DNA from: Palsa-1439 sp050015495
Lineage (GTDB): Bacteria; Verrucomicrobiota; Verrucomicrobiia; Palsa-1439
Length of the DNA: 64,000 bases
NCBI GenBank assembly: GCA_050015495.1
Contig: JBEKBH010000009.1
Coordinates: 62,001-126,000, forward strand
Direction of reading: 5' to 3'
Shown here: positions 52,798 to 61,183 of the stretch, in pieces
Numbering within the stretch: the stretch's first letter is position 1
Layout: every line of letters begins with the position of its first letter
Position numbers and translations under genes: made by a program
Notes under the pieces: model-generated
Told to the model about the DNA's origin: nothing
Databases searched by the model: none
Seen by the model: only the letters and a program-made list of their open reading frames with translations

Positions 52798-53685
52798 CTA
52801 GCGCAGGGCGCCGGTTTGGCGGAGATTACGGACGATCTGCATTGTGGCCGTGCTTTTGTTGAGCGTGTAGAAGTGCAGACCATCGACGTTGGCGGCGAGG
52901 AGTTCGCGGCACTGGCGCGTGGACCAGTCGACGCCGTAGCGCAGGACGGCTTCGGGATCGTGGGCGATCAGGTTGAGGTCGATGCGCATTTTTTCCGGGA
53001 TGCCCGCGCCGCACATCGCGGTGAATTTTTTCATCTGGGCGACGTTGGTGACGGGCATGATGCCGGCGATGATGGGGACGGTGATGCCGATGTCCCGGCA
53101 GCGGGTGACGAAGCGGAAGAAATCGGCGTTGTCGAAGTAGAGCTGGGTGATGACGAAATCGGCGCCGGCATCGACCTTGGCCTTGAGGCGGCGACGGTCG
53201 GTATCGAAGTCGGGCGCTTCGGGATGTTTTTCGGGATAGCCGGCGCACCCGAGACTGAATTTCTCCGCGAAATGCTTGCGCAGGTGGCGAATCAGATCGA
53301 CGGCGTTCTTGAAATCGGGGAACCAACCTTCGGGCGGTTCGGGCAGGTTTGTGGGCCGGTCGCCGCGCAGGGCGAGGACGTTCTCGATGCCGCGCGCGGC
53401 GAAATTTTCGAGGGTGCCATCGATGTCCTTCAACGTCTGACCGACGCAGGTAAAATGGGCCATCGCTTCGAGTTTGAATTGCTCCTTGATCTTGAGCGTG
53501 ACCTCGAGCGTGCGGGCGCGCGTGCTGCCGCCGGCACCGTAGGTGCACGTGGCGAAGGACGGATGCAACTCGTGCAGGTGCGCGAGCGTATCGAGGAGGT
53601 TCGCCATCGCCTCGTCGGTCTTCGGCGGAAAGAACTCGAACGAGACCGTCGGCCGCGTCGTCTTGAGGATATCGCTGATTTTCAC
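52798..53685 (-). CDS. metF: 5,10-methylenetetrahydrofolate reductase
   Basis: This 295-residue TIM-barrel flavoenzyme makes 5-methyl-THF for methionine synthesis. It begins at a GTG: VKISDILKTTRPTVSFEFFP, PPKTDEAMANL, then FATCTYGAGGSTRART, VLALRGDRPTNL, DFVITQLYFDNADFFRFV and IIAGIMPVTN. The leader upstream holds an inverted repeat and a tandem direct repeat that may be operators. Confidence 0.95.
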   Translation of the reverse strand: MKISDILKTTRPTVSFEFFPPKTDEAMANLLDTLAHLHELHPSFATCTYGAGGSTRARTLEVTLKIKEQFKLEAMAHFTCVGQTLKDIDGTLENFAARGIENVLALRGDRPTNLPEPPEGWFPDFKNAVDLIRHLRKHFAEKFSLGCAGYPEKHPEAPDFDTDRRRLKAKVDAGADFVITQLYFDNADFFRFVTRCRDIGITVPIIAGIMPVTNVAQMKKFTAMCGAGIPEKMRIDLNLIAHDPEAVLRYGVDWSTRQCRELLAANVDGLHFYTLNKSTATMQIVRNLRQTGALR

Positions 53686-53727
53686 AGGGTTGCTTGTCGA
53701 GACAGTATTATGATTTGGGAGTATGCA

Positions 53728-53775
53728 CTTGACGCAAACCAGGCGTCAAGCAGGCGTACCGGCAAATGTACCGGC
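53728..53775. promoter_or_regulatory. metF leader: inverted repeat and tandem direct repeat
   Basis: CTTGACGC (53728-53735), AAACCAG and GCGTCAAG (53743-53750) form a perfect 8-bp inverted repeat. GTACCGGC is repeated at 53756-53763 and 53768-53775, 12 bp apart. The region lies between the divergent metF and the 43-codon frame at 53819. Confidence 0.5.
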
Positions 53776-53818
53776 TTTCAGATTGCGACGAGCATTCGTG
53801 GCGTGATACAACGCCAGC

Positions 53819-53950
53819 ATGAACCGGCTGCTGCTCACCGTCGAAGGGCTGCTCAGCAGCAAGGAGCGACTCGACACCCCGCCGCAAGCCAATCCGTTTG
53901 CGAAGGCAGAGCGGGAGGGCAAGGCGGAGAAGCAGGAGGAGATGCTGTAG
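53819..53950 (+). CDS. Possible 43-residue protein upstream of an unknown gene
   Basis: The frame reads MNRLLLTVEGLLSSKERLDT, then PPQANPFAKAEREGKAEKQE and EML, with a Lys/Glu-rich end. It stops one base before the ATG of the next gene, a spacing that suggests coupling. No family was recognised, and with 43 codons a chance frame cannot be excluded. Confidence 0.4.
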   Translation: MNRLLLTVEGLLSSKERLDTPPQANPFAKAEREGKAEKQEEML

Positions 53951-53951
53951 A

Positions 53952-55106
53952 ATGGAGAACGACCAGAGCGATGACTTTGGCGAGATTTTTTCGGACAGTC
54001 CGAAAGATTACAAGTTCCCGCCTCCGGAAATGACATGGAAGTCGCCATGTTATGTGGAGCTTGCGATTCCGATTAGTTGCCCGCTCTTCTCGACGAGTGA
54101 TGGAGGCTCTGCATGGCAAAATGTAGCGTTCGCCTTCCCTGTCGACATTCTGGCTCGGCGAAAAGCAGAAGATCAGTTGAGTGAAATGTCTCATGAGGCA
54201 TTTCAATTGATACGGGGACCGTTTGAGAAGGAATGGGCAAAGATCATTTTCGGGCAGTACGACCTTTTGAAGCAGAAGTTGGTCGATATCCCTACACTCT
54301 TTCGTCCTCCGTTGAAATACGTGCGGCGGTGCGAGTTCAGCGAGGTAGGGTTGTCCACTGCGCTGCGTATGCAGCCGGACTCGATGGACGTGTACGTTGC
54401 TAGAGAAGGGGGACAATACCCGAGTCGTCGACATTTGCGCGTTCATTCGAGCTTGAAAATGCCGCAGAAGGGCTTTGTGTGGTTCGACCAGCGAATCCCT
54501 GAACGGCTTGGAGACGAGGAAATCTGCCTTTGGTTCGAGGCGCTCGTCAGCCGCCTCCCCAAGAGATCCCGTCCGCTGAACGTTGAGAGTTGGGTGGTCA
54601 AACTGGCGGAATACGACGATAGCTTAGTGAGGCAGGAAGCCAGGCGCGGTGAAGAGTGGTTGGAACGTTCCAAGATTGCAGTCGTCTTCGGGCCGGAGGA
54701 CGAGCCCGCCAAATCGCATGTAGAGGATTTCTATCGAGACGAAATAACGGCGTTTCGGCTTGGGGCCAACGTGTTGGAGTTTTTCGCCGAGCAGGAGTTT
54801 GATTTCCCTTCAGGAAAGAAGCGAGTTCCCTCGCGGGTGGTCGTTCTCTGCAAAGATGCTGGTGCCGCGAGAGCAACCCAGCTTTCGATGGAGGACGCCA
54901 CGAAGGTCTATTTTGGCCTCAGTAAAGATATCTGTGGAATTATCCTCGAATGGAAGGGCCAAGTCTATTCCATCGGTGTCGGTGAAGCCACAATACGCCG
55001 ATACTGCTGCCCGAAAGGAGAACGCCTCTTACTGCCGTCCCCTCCGGGACAAAAGTTCAGGTCCCACGTCATTCTAGGCAAGTTGAAGCCGCCTTCGGGA
55101 TCGTGA
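53952..55106 (+). CDS. Hypothetical protein, 384 residues
   Basis: No family recognised. The protein starts MENDQSDDFGEIFSDSPKDY and is soluble and acidic at the start. It contains RRKAEDQLSEMSHEAFQLIR, HLRVHSSLKMPQKGFVWFDQ, WLERSKIAVVFGPEDEPAKS and VEDFYRDEITAFRLGANVLEF. No membrane helix or signal peptide is visible. ATG at 53952 was chosen because it is one base after the 43-codon frame. It lies between metF and a repeat region and could be accessory. Confidence 0.6.
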   Translation: MENDQSDDFGEIFSDSPKDYKFPPPEMTWKSPCYVELAIPISCPLFSTSDGGSAWQNVAFAFPVDILARRKAEDQLSEMSHEAFQLIRGPFEKEWAKIIFGQYDLLKQKLVDIPTLFRPPLKYVRRCEFSEVGLSTALRMQPDSMDVYVAREGGQYPSRRHLRVHSSLKMPQKGFVWFDQRIPERLGDEEICLWFEALVSRLPKRSRPLNVESWVVKLAEYDDSLVRQEARRGEEWLERSKIAVVFGPEDEPAKSHVEDFYRDEITAFRLGANVLEFFAEQEFDFPSGKKRVPSRVVVLCKDAGAARATQLSMEDATKVYFGLSKDICGIILEWKGQVYSIGVGEATIRRYCCPKGERLLLPSPPGQKFRSHVILGKLKPPSGS

Positions 55107-55453
55107 AGGAATCAGTCGAAAGGAATCGGTGGTCGCGCGGAAGGCGCTGTCCTGCTGTCGTCTCGCCCTAGCGGCGTGAATCGCACCCCCGCCATCTCCG
55201 GGCCTCCCAAACACGCTTGTTTGAAGAAAGTGTGGTCGTGCCGGGGGCACGGATTTGGCGCGAAGGGGGACGGAAACGACAGAGATGCTTCGACCCTTCG
55301 ACGATGCTCAGGGCAGGCAGGCTCAGCATGACACCGTGAGAGAGGCAAGAAGACTTGGCAGGCAAGACCGGCGCTCGTAGAGCGCCGCTACAGTTAGGAG
55401 GACGGCGCGACCCCTCACCTTAATCCTCTCCCTCAAGGGGCGAGGAGACGCCC
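55107..55453. other. Intergenic region with repeats
   Basis: The first part (55107-55280) shows nothing nameable except a short CAAAC/GTTTG inverted repeat. Then come a 'GACCCTTCGACGATGCTCAG' type repeat (about 55290-55330), a REP-like hairpin (55369-55391) and a CTCACC-type repeat (55412-55452). Confidence 0.6.
55369..55391. repeat. REP-like hairpin with GTAG foot
   Basis: CGGCGCTC (55369-55376), GTA loop, GAGCGCCG (55380-55387), then CTACAG: a perfect 8-bp stem. Confidence 0.8.
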
Positions 55454-56569
55454 TTATTTGTCGAGGAACTTTTTGTAGAAGGGCGATTTTTTGTAATCGC
55501 GGGCGACGCGGTCGAGAATGCGGTCGCGATGGTCGATCAGGCGTTTCGGTTTCCGCGGTTTGGATTTGTCGAGCGCGTACGCGGTGATCAGGGGAAGAGC
55601 GATGGTCGAGTCCACGTAGCAGACGACCGCATCAGGAAGTTTTTTCGGGTCGACCTTGCCCCAGCTCACGGCTTCCGCCGGCGTCGCGCCGGAGAGGCCG
55701 CCCGTATCGGGGCGGGCATCGGTGACCTGGAGGTAATAATCGTGGCCTTTCTCGTTGAGGCCGAGCACTTCCTGAATTTGCGGCTCGGTCTGGAGCATGA
55801 AATTCTTCGGGGAACCGCCGCCGAGGATGAAGACGCTGGAGTTGCGTCCATGTCGCTTGGCGTCGTAGACGATGGCGGCGGTCTGGTTGACGTCGCGGTT
55901 CACGTCGAACTGCAGTTTGTATCCCGCGAGGCTCATGGCGGCGACGTTCATGCCGATGGAACTGTCGCCCGGGCTGCTGGTGAAGCAGGGGACACCGTGC
56001 TGGTAGGCGACGGAGATGAGCGACGTGTCTTTGAGGCCGAGTTTGCGCGCGCGTTGATGGACGTATTTGCCGAGGAGATAATGAAATTCGTCGGTGCCCA
56101 TGGACCGCTGGAACTCGCGACCGCTGATGACCTGGCGGATAAAGGCGTCGGTATCGAGCAGCACGCTGTAGTCGAAGAGGATGTCGTAGATGCGGATGAT
56201 CTGGCGTTTGCGCAGCTCGATGTCGTCGAGGAACGGCGAGCCGCGGTACAGCTTCATATCGAGGCCGTAATGGATGTCGTGGTAGAGGTTGGCGCCCGTG
56301 GTGACGATCCAGTCGATGAACCCGGCTTTGATGAGGGGGATGAGACAGGATTTGCCCAAGCCGGCGGGCACGAGCGCGCCGGTGAGGCTGACCCCGACCA
56401 GGCCGTTGCGGGGCAACATCTTTTGCGTGAACAACTCGCAGCCTTCGCGGAGGCGGGCGGCGTTGTAGGCCTGGAAAGTGTCGGCAACGAGCTGGGAGGC
56501 GCGGGCGCCCCTGGCGGCGGGCCGGGGGTTGAGGCGCAAGAATCGGCGGAATTTGCTGACATTTTTCAT
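55454..56569 (-). CDS. Deoxyhypusine-synthase-family protein
   Basis: This 371-residue protein belongs to the DHS family: GLVGVSLTGALVPAGLGKSC, FIDWIVTTGANLYHDIHYGL, PGDSSIGMNVAAMSLAGYKL, VFILGGGSPKNFMLQTEPQI and the catalytic-lysine motif EAVSWGKVDPKKLPDAVVCY. The lysine is kept. Eukaryotic and archaeal DHS modify IF5A, which bacteria lack, so the bacterial members probably make polyamines (homospermidine synthase-like reactions are known for some relatives). The ATG at 56569 starts MKNVSKFRRFLRLNPRP. It is divergent from mqnD. Confidence 0.85.
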   Translation of the reverse strand: MKNVSKFRRFLRLNPRPAARGARASQLVADTFQAYNAARLREGCELFTQKMLPRNGLVGVSLTGALVPAGLGKSCLIPLIKAGFIDWIVTTGANLYHDIHYGLDMKLYRGSPFLDDIELRKRQIIRIYDILFDYSVLLDTDAFIRQVISGREFQRSMGTDEFHYLLGKYVHQRARKLGLKDTSLISVAYQHGVPCFTSSPGDSSIGMNVAAMSLAGYKLQFDVNRDVNQTAAIVYDAKRHGRNSSVFILGGGSPKNFMLQTEPQIQEVLGLNEKGHDYYLQVTDARPDTGGLSGATPAEAVSWGKVDPKKLPDAVVCYVDSTIALPLITAYALDKSKPRKPKRLIDHRDRILDRVARDYKKSPFYKKFLDK

Positions 56570-56664
56570 GTGGCCAGAGATTTTTCTTCGTGCAAACGTC
56601 CGGGCGAGCCCCTAGAATTAACGACCGCATAAATTTTTGCAACCTATTTAGGAGGGCACATCCC

Positions 56665-57501
56665 ATGGAGCCACGAGAGATACGCATCGGCCATAGTCCC
56701 GACCCGGATGACGCATTCATGTTTTACGGGTTGACCCACGGCAAACTCGACACGGCGGGTCTGACGTTTAAACATGTCATCCGGGACATCGAGAGCCTGA
56801 ACCATCTGGCCGTGGAAGGCGAACTGGAGGTAACGGCGCTCAGCGTGCACGCGTATGGGTACGTGATGGACAAATACGCGCTGGTGGCGAGCGGCGGAAG
56901 CTTCGGGGACAAGTGCGGGCCGATCGTGGTGGCGCGAAAACCGATGGACGTGGGCGAGCTGGCCGACGACCGGATCGCCGTGCCCGGGACGATGACGAGC
57001 GCGTATCTGCTGTTGAAACTGCTGCTGATGAATTTCAAGTTCGAGGTGGCGCCATTCGACAAGATCATGGACCTGGTCAAGAACGGCGAGGTGGACGCGG
57101 GGTTGTTGATTCATGAAGGGCAGATCACCTACCAGCAGCTGGGGCTGCACAAGATCGTCGATCTGGGCGAGTGGTGGTACGCGGACACGGGATTGCCGAC
57201 GCCGTTGGGTGTGAACGCGGTGCGGAAGGATCTCGGCAAACAGTTGATGCGCAAGATTTCGGAGTTGCTGACGGCGAGCATCCGCTACGCGTTGGAGCAT
57301 CGCGCGGAAGCCGTTGCCTATGCCCGGGAATTCGGCCGTGGCATGGACGCTGCTACGACAGACCGGTTTGTGGGAATGTATGTCAACCCGCTCACATTGG
57401 ACATGGGAATGAAAGGCCGCGAAGCCATCACATTGTTGCTGACCCGCGCGTATCACGCCGCGCTGGTGCCGCGCCCGGTGAATCTGGAGTTTGTCGAGTG
57501 A
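56665..57501 (+). CDS. MqnD-like protein (1,4-dihydroxy-6-naphthoate synthase family)
   Basis: This 278-residue periplasmic-binding-fold protein begins MEPREIRIGHSPDPDDAFMF, the opening of the MqnA/MqnD family, and has HLAVEGELEVTALSVHAYGY, IAVPGTMTSAYLLLKLLLMN and ADTGLPTPLGVNAVRKDLGK. MqnD converts cyclic dehypoxanthine futalosine to dihydroxynaphthoate in the futalosine menaquinone route. Other mqn genes are not in the window, so the role stays family-level. The ATG at 56665 follows GGAGGG. Confidence 0.75.
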   Translation: MEPREIRIGHSPDPDDAFMFYGLTHGKLDTAGLTFKHVIRDIESLNHLAVEGELEVTALSVHAYGYVMDKYALVASGGSFGDKCGPIVVARKPMDVGELADDRIAVPGTMTSAYLLLKLLLMNFKFEVAPFDKIMDLVKNGEVDAGLLIHEGQITYQQLGLHKIVDLGEWWYADTGLPTPLGVNAVRKDLGKQLMRKISELLTASIRYALEHRAEAVAYAREFGRGMDAATTDRFVGMYVNPLTLDMGMKGREAITLLLTRAYHAALVPRPVNLEFVE

Positions 57502-57539
57502 TGGCGAACAGCGGAAGCAACGAAGGGCGCGGCGCGTGA
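57501..57539 (+). other. 12-codon coupling frame between mqnD-like gene and barrel gene
   Basis: ATG at 57501 overlaps the mqnD stop (TGATG) and the frame MANSGSNEGRGA ends at a TGA (57537-57539) that overlaps the GTG start of the next gene at 57536. The arrangement could pass ribosomes from one gene to the next. It may be chance. Confidence 0.3.
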
Positions 57540-58777
57540 ATTCAGGCGGGCGTGTTTCCCTCCTGACCCGGGGGCTGCTTCTGTGGTTGGCGGCAACACC
57601 GGTCTGTCGCGCCGCTTGGGACTTCACCGCCCCCGGCGAACCGAGCCGCAACTGGAGCGTGTCCCTCAATAACGGCGTGCAATACGACGACAACTTCAAC
57701 GGGACCGAGACCGACCGGCAGGCAGGAATCCAGTACACCTCGGACCTCACCCTGCGCGCCAAGTTTCCCTGGGAGCGTGCGTTTGTTGCGGGGCAGTACG
57801 ACTACGGGATTATATATCCGGAAAATAACACTTTGGGTGGAGTGGAGCAGACTCACAACCTGAACCTTTCGGTGAATTTCAGCGTCAACCCCCGGCTGTT
57901 GCTGAGCGTGACCGAGAATTTTATCGATTCAGTCCAACCGCAACTAGTACAAACGGCGGCTGGAGTACCCCCCACGGTCATCATTGCGGGCGCATACATA
58001 TACGACAACGTCGGCGCCAGTGTGAGCTACTCGCTGGCGCCCCGTTGGAGCATGTCGGTCGCGGGGAGTTGGGACATCTGGAAGTATGGTGAAGCGCTGT
58101 ATGCAACCAACAATAACCACGAGGATTACTCGTCGACACTTTCCCTATACTACTCCATTGATCCGCGCACGATTGTGGGAGTGAATTACCAGTATGCTGG
58201 AGATATCTACACTAACCCCGGCTTCAAGAACGGTCTGAACGCTTCTTCCAACACGGGATACCTGTCCCTGACACACCAGTTTAATCCGAAGTTGACGCTG
58301 GTTCTCAATGGCGGTTATACCGTGCGGGATTCGGAGGACGGCACCACCAGCACCGCCCCGTCCGCGTTCGGCTCCCTTGCCTACAATTACGGTCCGAAGG
58401 ACACGATCTCTCTCGTGGGCGCCGAATCTTTGAATTCGTCCGGCATCGGGTACAACCAAGGTTTCACCGCGGAAGAAAACGAGAGCGTGGCCTTGCAGGT
58501 GAACCATCGATTCACGGCCAGATTGTACACCGTGGTCGAGGCGACGTACGTCCACAGCGCCTTCACCGCGGAGGTTCTCGATCAGTTCCTGGTGCCAAAG
58601 AATGTGACACCAACGGAGGACTCCATAACCGCACATTGGGGTATCCGCTATGATTTCAGGCAATGGTTGTCCGCGGGGGTGGACTACTACTACACCAAAC
58701 TTACTTCTTCGGAAGTGGTGTTCGCATCGCCGTATTACCGAGACCAAATCGGCGTGAGTTTGACCCTGACATACTGA
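57536..58777 (+). CDS. Outer-membrane beta-barrel protein of an exopolysaccharide cluster
   Basis: This 413-residue protein has a signal peptide (SLLTRGLLLWLAATPVCRAA) and then repeated amphipathic strands with a period of about 40 residues: NWSVSLNNGVQYDDNFNGTE, LRAKFPWERAFVAGQYDYGI, and a C-terminal YRDQIGVSLTLTY ending in an aromatic residue, typical of outer-membrane barrels. Similar barrels sit in EPS loci of Gram-negative bacteria. The GTG at 57536 was chosen; an in-frame TTG lies at 57491. The next gene is a Wzc-type protein 190 bp downstream. Confidence 0.8.
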   Translation: MNSGGRVSLLTRGLLLWLAATPVCRAAWDFTAPGEPSRNWSVSLNNGVQYDDNFNGTETDRQAGIQYTSDLTLRAKFPWERAFVAGQYDYGIIYPENNTLGGVEQTHNLNLSVNFSVNPRLLLSVTENFIDSVQPQLVQTAAGVPPTVIIAGAYIYDNVGASVSYSLAPRWSMSVAGSWDIWKYGEALYATNNNHEDYSSTLSLYYSIDPRTIVGVNYQYAGDIYTNPGFKNGLNASSNTGYLSLTHQFNPKLTLVLNGGYTVRDSEDGTTSTAPSAFGSLAYNYGPKDTISLVGAESLNSSGIGYNQGFTAEENESVALQVNHRFTARLYTVVEATYVHSAFTAEVLDQFLVPKNVTPTEDSITAHWGIRYDFRQWLSAGVDYYYTKLTSSEVVFASPYYRDQIGVSLTLTY

Positions 58778-58802
58778 GTGGGCTGGTGAAAAGCGCGGCT
58801 TT

Positions 58803-58819
58803 CGGCACGAGAATTGCAT
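58803..58819 (+). promoter_or_regulatory. Sigma-54-like promoter upstream of the EPS genes
   Basis: CGGCACGAGAATTGCAT carries GG at 58804-58805 and GC at 58816-58817, the exact -24/-12 spacing of RpoN promoters (consensus TGGCACGNNNNTTGCW). Transcription would start near 58829, giving a leader of about 140 nt to the ATG at 58968. No enhancer-binding protein gene is in the window. Confidence 0.65.
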
Positions 58820-58967
58820 CTCTTCAGGTTTGAATGGAAAAACGACGGAAACATCGCCCTACCAGCAAGATTGGCAAGGTGTTCTCGAGTGCGGACTTGC
58901 CGCCTGACTTTTCACTTGCCTGTGGGCGGAACTTGGTGTTTAGTGCACGGACTTCAAAAATTTACTG

Positions 58968-61115
58968 ATGGATACGACTCAACCAGCCCCTGAGACGCGA
59001 CTTCACTTCTTGGATTATTGGCGCGTCATTAGAACCCGCAAGGTGATTCTGTTCTTGGTCTTCTTGCTCGTTGTTGTGACCGTATTTACCATAACCCTCT
59101 TTCAACCAAAGATTTATATGGCAGCGGTCCGCATCAAGGTCGAACCAGAGAGGCCCACGGTGCAGATGGAAGGGGGAAATCAAATGCCGATCTACGACCC
59201 GTTTTTTCTGCAGACCCAATACGAAATCCTTCAGTCGCAGAAAGTTCTGTACCCGGTAATCGAGCGGCTCAATTTACAGCAGCACTGGGGAGTTGACGTT
59301 AAGCTGCCCGAGGACATGGCTTTCAGACGGCTGAAGGGGGCGCTGGCCGTTCGCCGTTTCCGTGACACGTCGCTCATCGAGATTTCGGTATATGACCGCG
59401 AACCCGCGCTGGCAGCCCAGATCGCCAACACAATTGCTGATTACTATAAAGATGAGCGGCAGGAGGTGAAGCGCGAGGATACCCAGAAGGGAATCGACAA
59501 GCTGCGCGACGAAGTCGCGCAGCAAGAGGAGCGGGTCCATCAGGCTCAGGAAAAGGTCGAGAAGTATCGCAGAGAGCTGGGGGTGCCGGTAATCAACCAG
59601 TCCAAGCTGAACGACCAAACACTCCAGAGTTTGGAATCCAAACTGACCGAGGCCCGCAATGACGTGGCTGGACTTCAGGAAGAACTGAATGAAGTCGAAA
59701 AACTCACCCCGCGACAACTGCGCGGTGCCGTCACCAAGCTGATTAGCGACTCCACGGCGCAAACACTCCTGCAGAACCTGACCGATATCGAAACGCGTCT
59801 GGAGACCTCCAAGGAGGATTATGGTCCGGAACACCCGACGGTCCTGGCATTGATCGCCACGCGCGATAAACTGCTGGACCAGCTCAATGACCGTCTGGAG
59901 GGTATCAAGGCGGGTATCGCCATCGAGTTGGCGGTGGCCAAGGCCCACGCCGATGACCTGCAGAAGCAACTCGACGATGCCAAGAACGCCGACCTCATCC
60001 TGCAGAGCGAAAAGTATCTCCCATTCCTAAATGCCGAGCGCGACGAGGGGTCCGAGATAAAACTGTACGAGGGCCTCAAGGGGCGGATGCAGGAAGCCAC
60101 GGTCGAAATGGAATTGCCACGCAGCCCGGTGGAAGTGATTGACCATGCGGAAGCGCCGTTGCCGTCGATGTACGTTAAGCCCAACATCTGGCTGAACGTG
60201 GGCATGGGAGCCGCCGCCGGCTTGGTGTTCGGCATTGGCCTCGCGTTCTTCATCGAGTTCCTCGACACCAGCATCAAGAGAATCGAGGACATCGAGAAGT
60301 ACCTGGGGTTGCCCGTCCTGGGCGTCGTCGGACAACAAGCCGGATTGCTGCACCGCGGCAATGTTTCCATGTCCCACCTCGAGGCGTACCGCATGATGCG
60401 CACCAACATCGAATTCGCCAAACCGGAGGGTGCGCCGACCTCATTTTGCGTGCTCAGCGCGGGCGCCGGAGAAGGCAAATCGTTTACCATCGCCAACCTC
60501 GCGTTTGTCTACGCACAACATGGCGCCCGTGTCCTCGTGGTCGATAGCGACCTGCGTCGCCCTGGCGTTCATGAACATCTGGGAGTCGCCAACAATATCG
60601 GCCTCGCGGATTACCTCAGCGGCGCCAAGAGTGTTCAGGACATTATCCAACCGACTGAAACCGCGAACCTCTGGCTGATTGCCGCCGGCGGCGGTTCCTC
60701 GGCGCGAGCGGCCCTGCATTTGCTGACCTCGCAACGGATGGCGGAACTCATCCGCCAGGTCGTGCAACAGTTCGATGTGGTCATTTACGATACGCCGCCC
60801 ATCCTCGGCGTCAGCGACGCCGCAGTCATGACCCGCGAAGTGGGCATGTCGCTTCTCGTGGTCCAGCACCGGCGTTACCCGCGCAACATGGCCCGCCGCG
60901 CCGTGCAGGTCATTCAGAACGCCGGCGGCAAGCTGCTCGGGTGCGTGGTGAACAACATCCAGCTCGGCCACGATGAGACCTACTACTACTATCACGACCA
61001 CTATCACGACCAGCTCGAGTTCGCCCAACACACCCGCGAACTCCGCGAGAAAAAGCAGGTCGCAGCCACCAAGCCATCGGGCGGTGATGAGATTGACCTA
61101 TCCGGAAAGTATTGA
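58968..61115 (+). CDS. Wzc-like polysaccharide co-polymerase with tyrosine kinase domain
   Basis: This 715-residue inner-membrane protein has a Wzz domain with a first helix (RKVILFLVFLLVVVTVFTIT, about 24-43), a long coiled coil (about 160-260), a GNVR-like segment, a second membrane helix (VGMGAAAGLVFGIGLAFFIE) near residue 410, and a BY-kinase: Walker A SAGAGEGKSF (about 497-506), A' VLVVDSDLRRP and B VVIYDTPPILG. The C-terminus has a Tyr cluster (ETYYYYHDHYHDQLEF, about 671-686) of the kind that is autophosphorylated. It controls exopolysaccharide chain length and export. Confidence 0.93.
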   Translation: MDTTQPAPETRLHFLDYWRVIRTRKVILFLVFLLVVVTVFTITLFQPKIYMAAVRIKVEPERPTVQMEGGNQMPIYDPFFLQTQYEILQSQKVLYPVIERLNLQQHWGVDVKLPEDMAFRRLKGALAVRRFRDTSLIEISVYDREPALAAQIANTIADYYKDERQEVKREDTQKGIDKLRDEVAQQEERVHQAQEKVEKYRRELGVPVINQSKLNDQTLQSLESKLTEARNDVAGLQEELNEVEKLTPRQLRGAVTKLISDSTAQTLLQNLTDIETRLETSKEDYGPEHPTVLALIATRDKLLDQLNDRLEGIKAGIAIELAVAKAHADDLQKQLDDAKNADLILQSEKYLPFLNAERDEGSEIKLYEGLKGRMQEATVEMELPRSPVEVIDHAEAPLPSMYVKPNIWLNVGMGAAAGLVFGIGLAFFIEFLDTSIKRIEDIEKYLGLPVLGVVGQQAGLLHRGNVSMSHLEAYRMMRTNIEFAKPEGAPTSFCVLSAGAGEGKSFTIANLAFVYAQHGARVLVVDSDLRRPGVHEHLGVANNIGLADYLSGAKSVQDIIQPTETANLWLIAAGGGSSARAALHLLTSQRMAELIRQVVQQFDVVIYDTPPILGVSDAAVMTREVGMSLLVVQHRRYPRNMARRAVQVIQNAGGKLLGCVVNNIQLGHDETYYYYHDHYHDQLEFAQHTRELREKKQVAATKPSGGDEIDLSGKY

Positions 61116-61183
61116 GAGAACGATTCGCCGCGGACCTGTTTGGCAATCCAGGTTGTGCACGGCATCGTGGAACAATTGACTTC

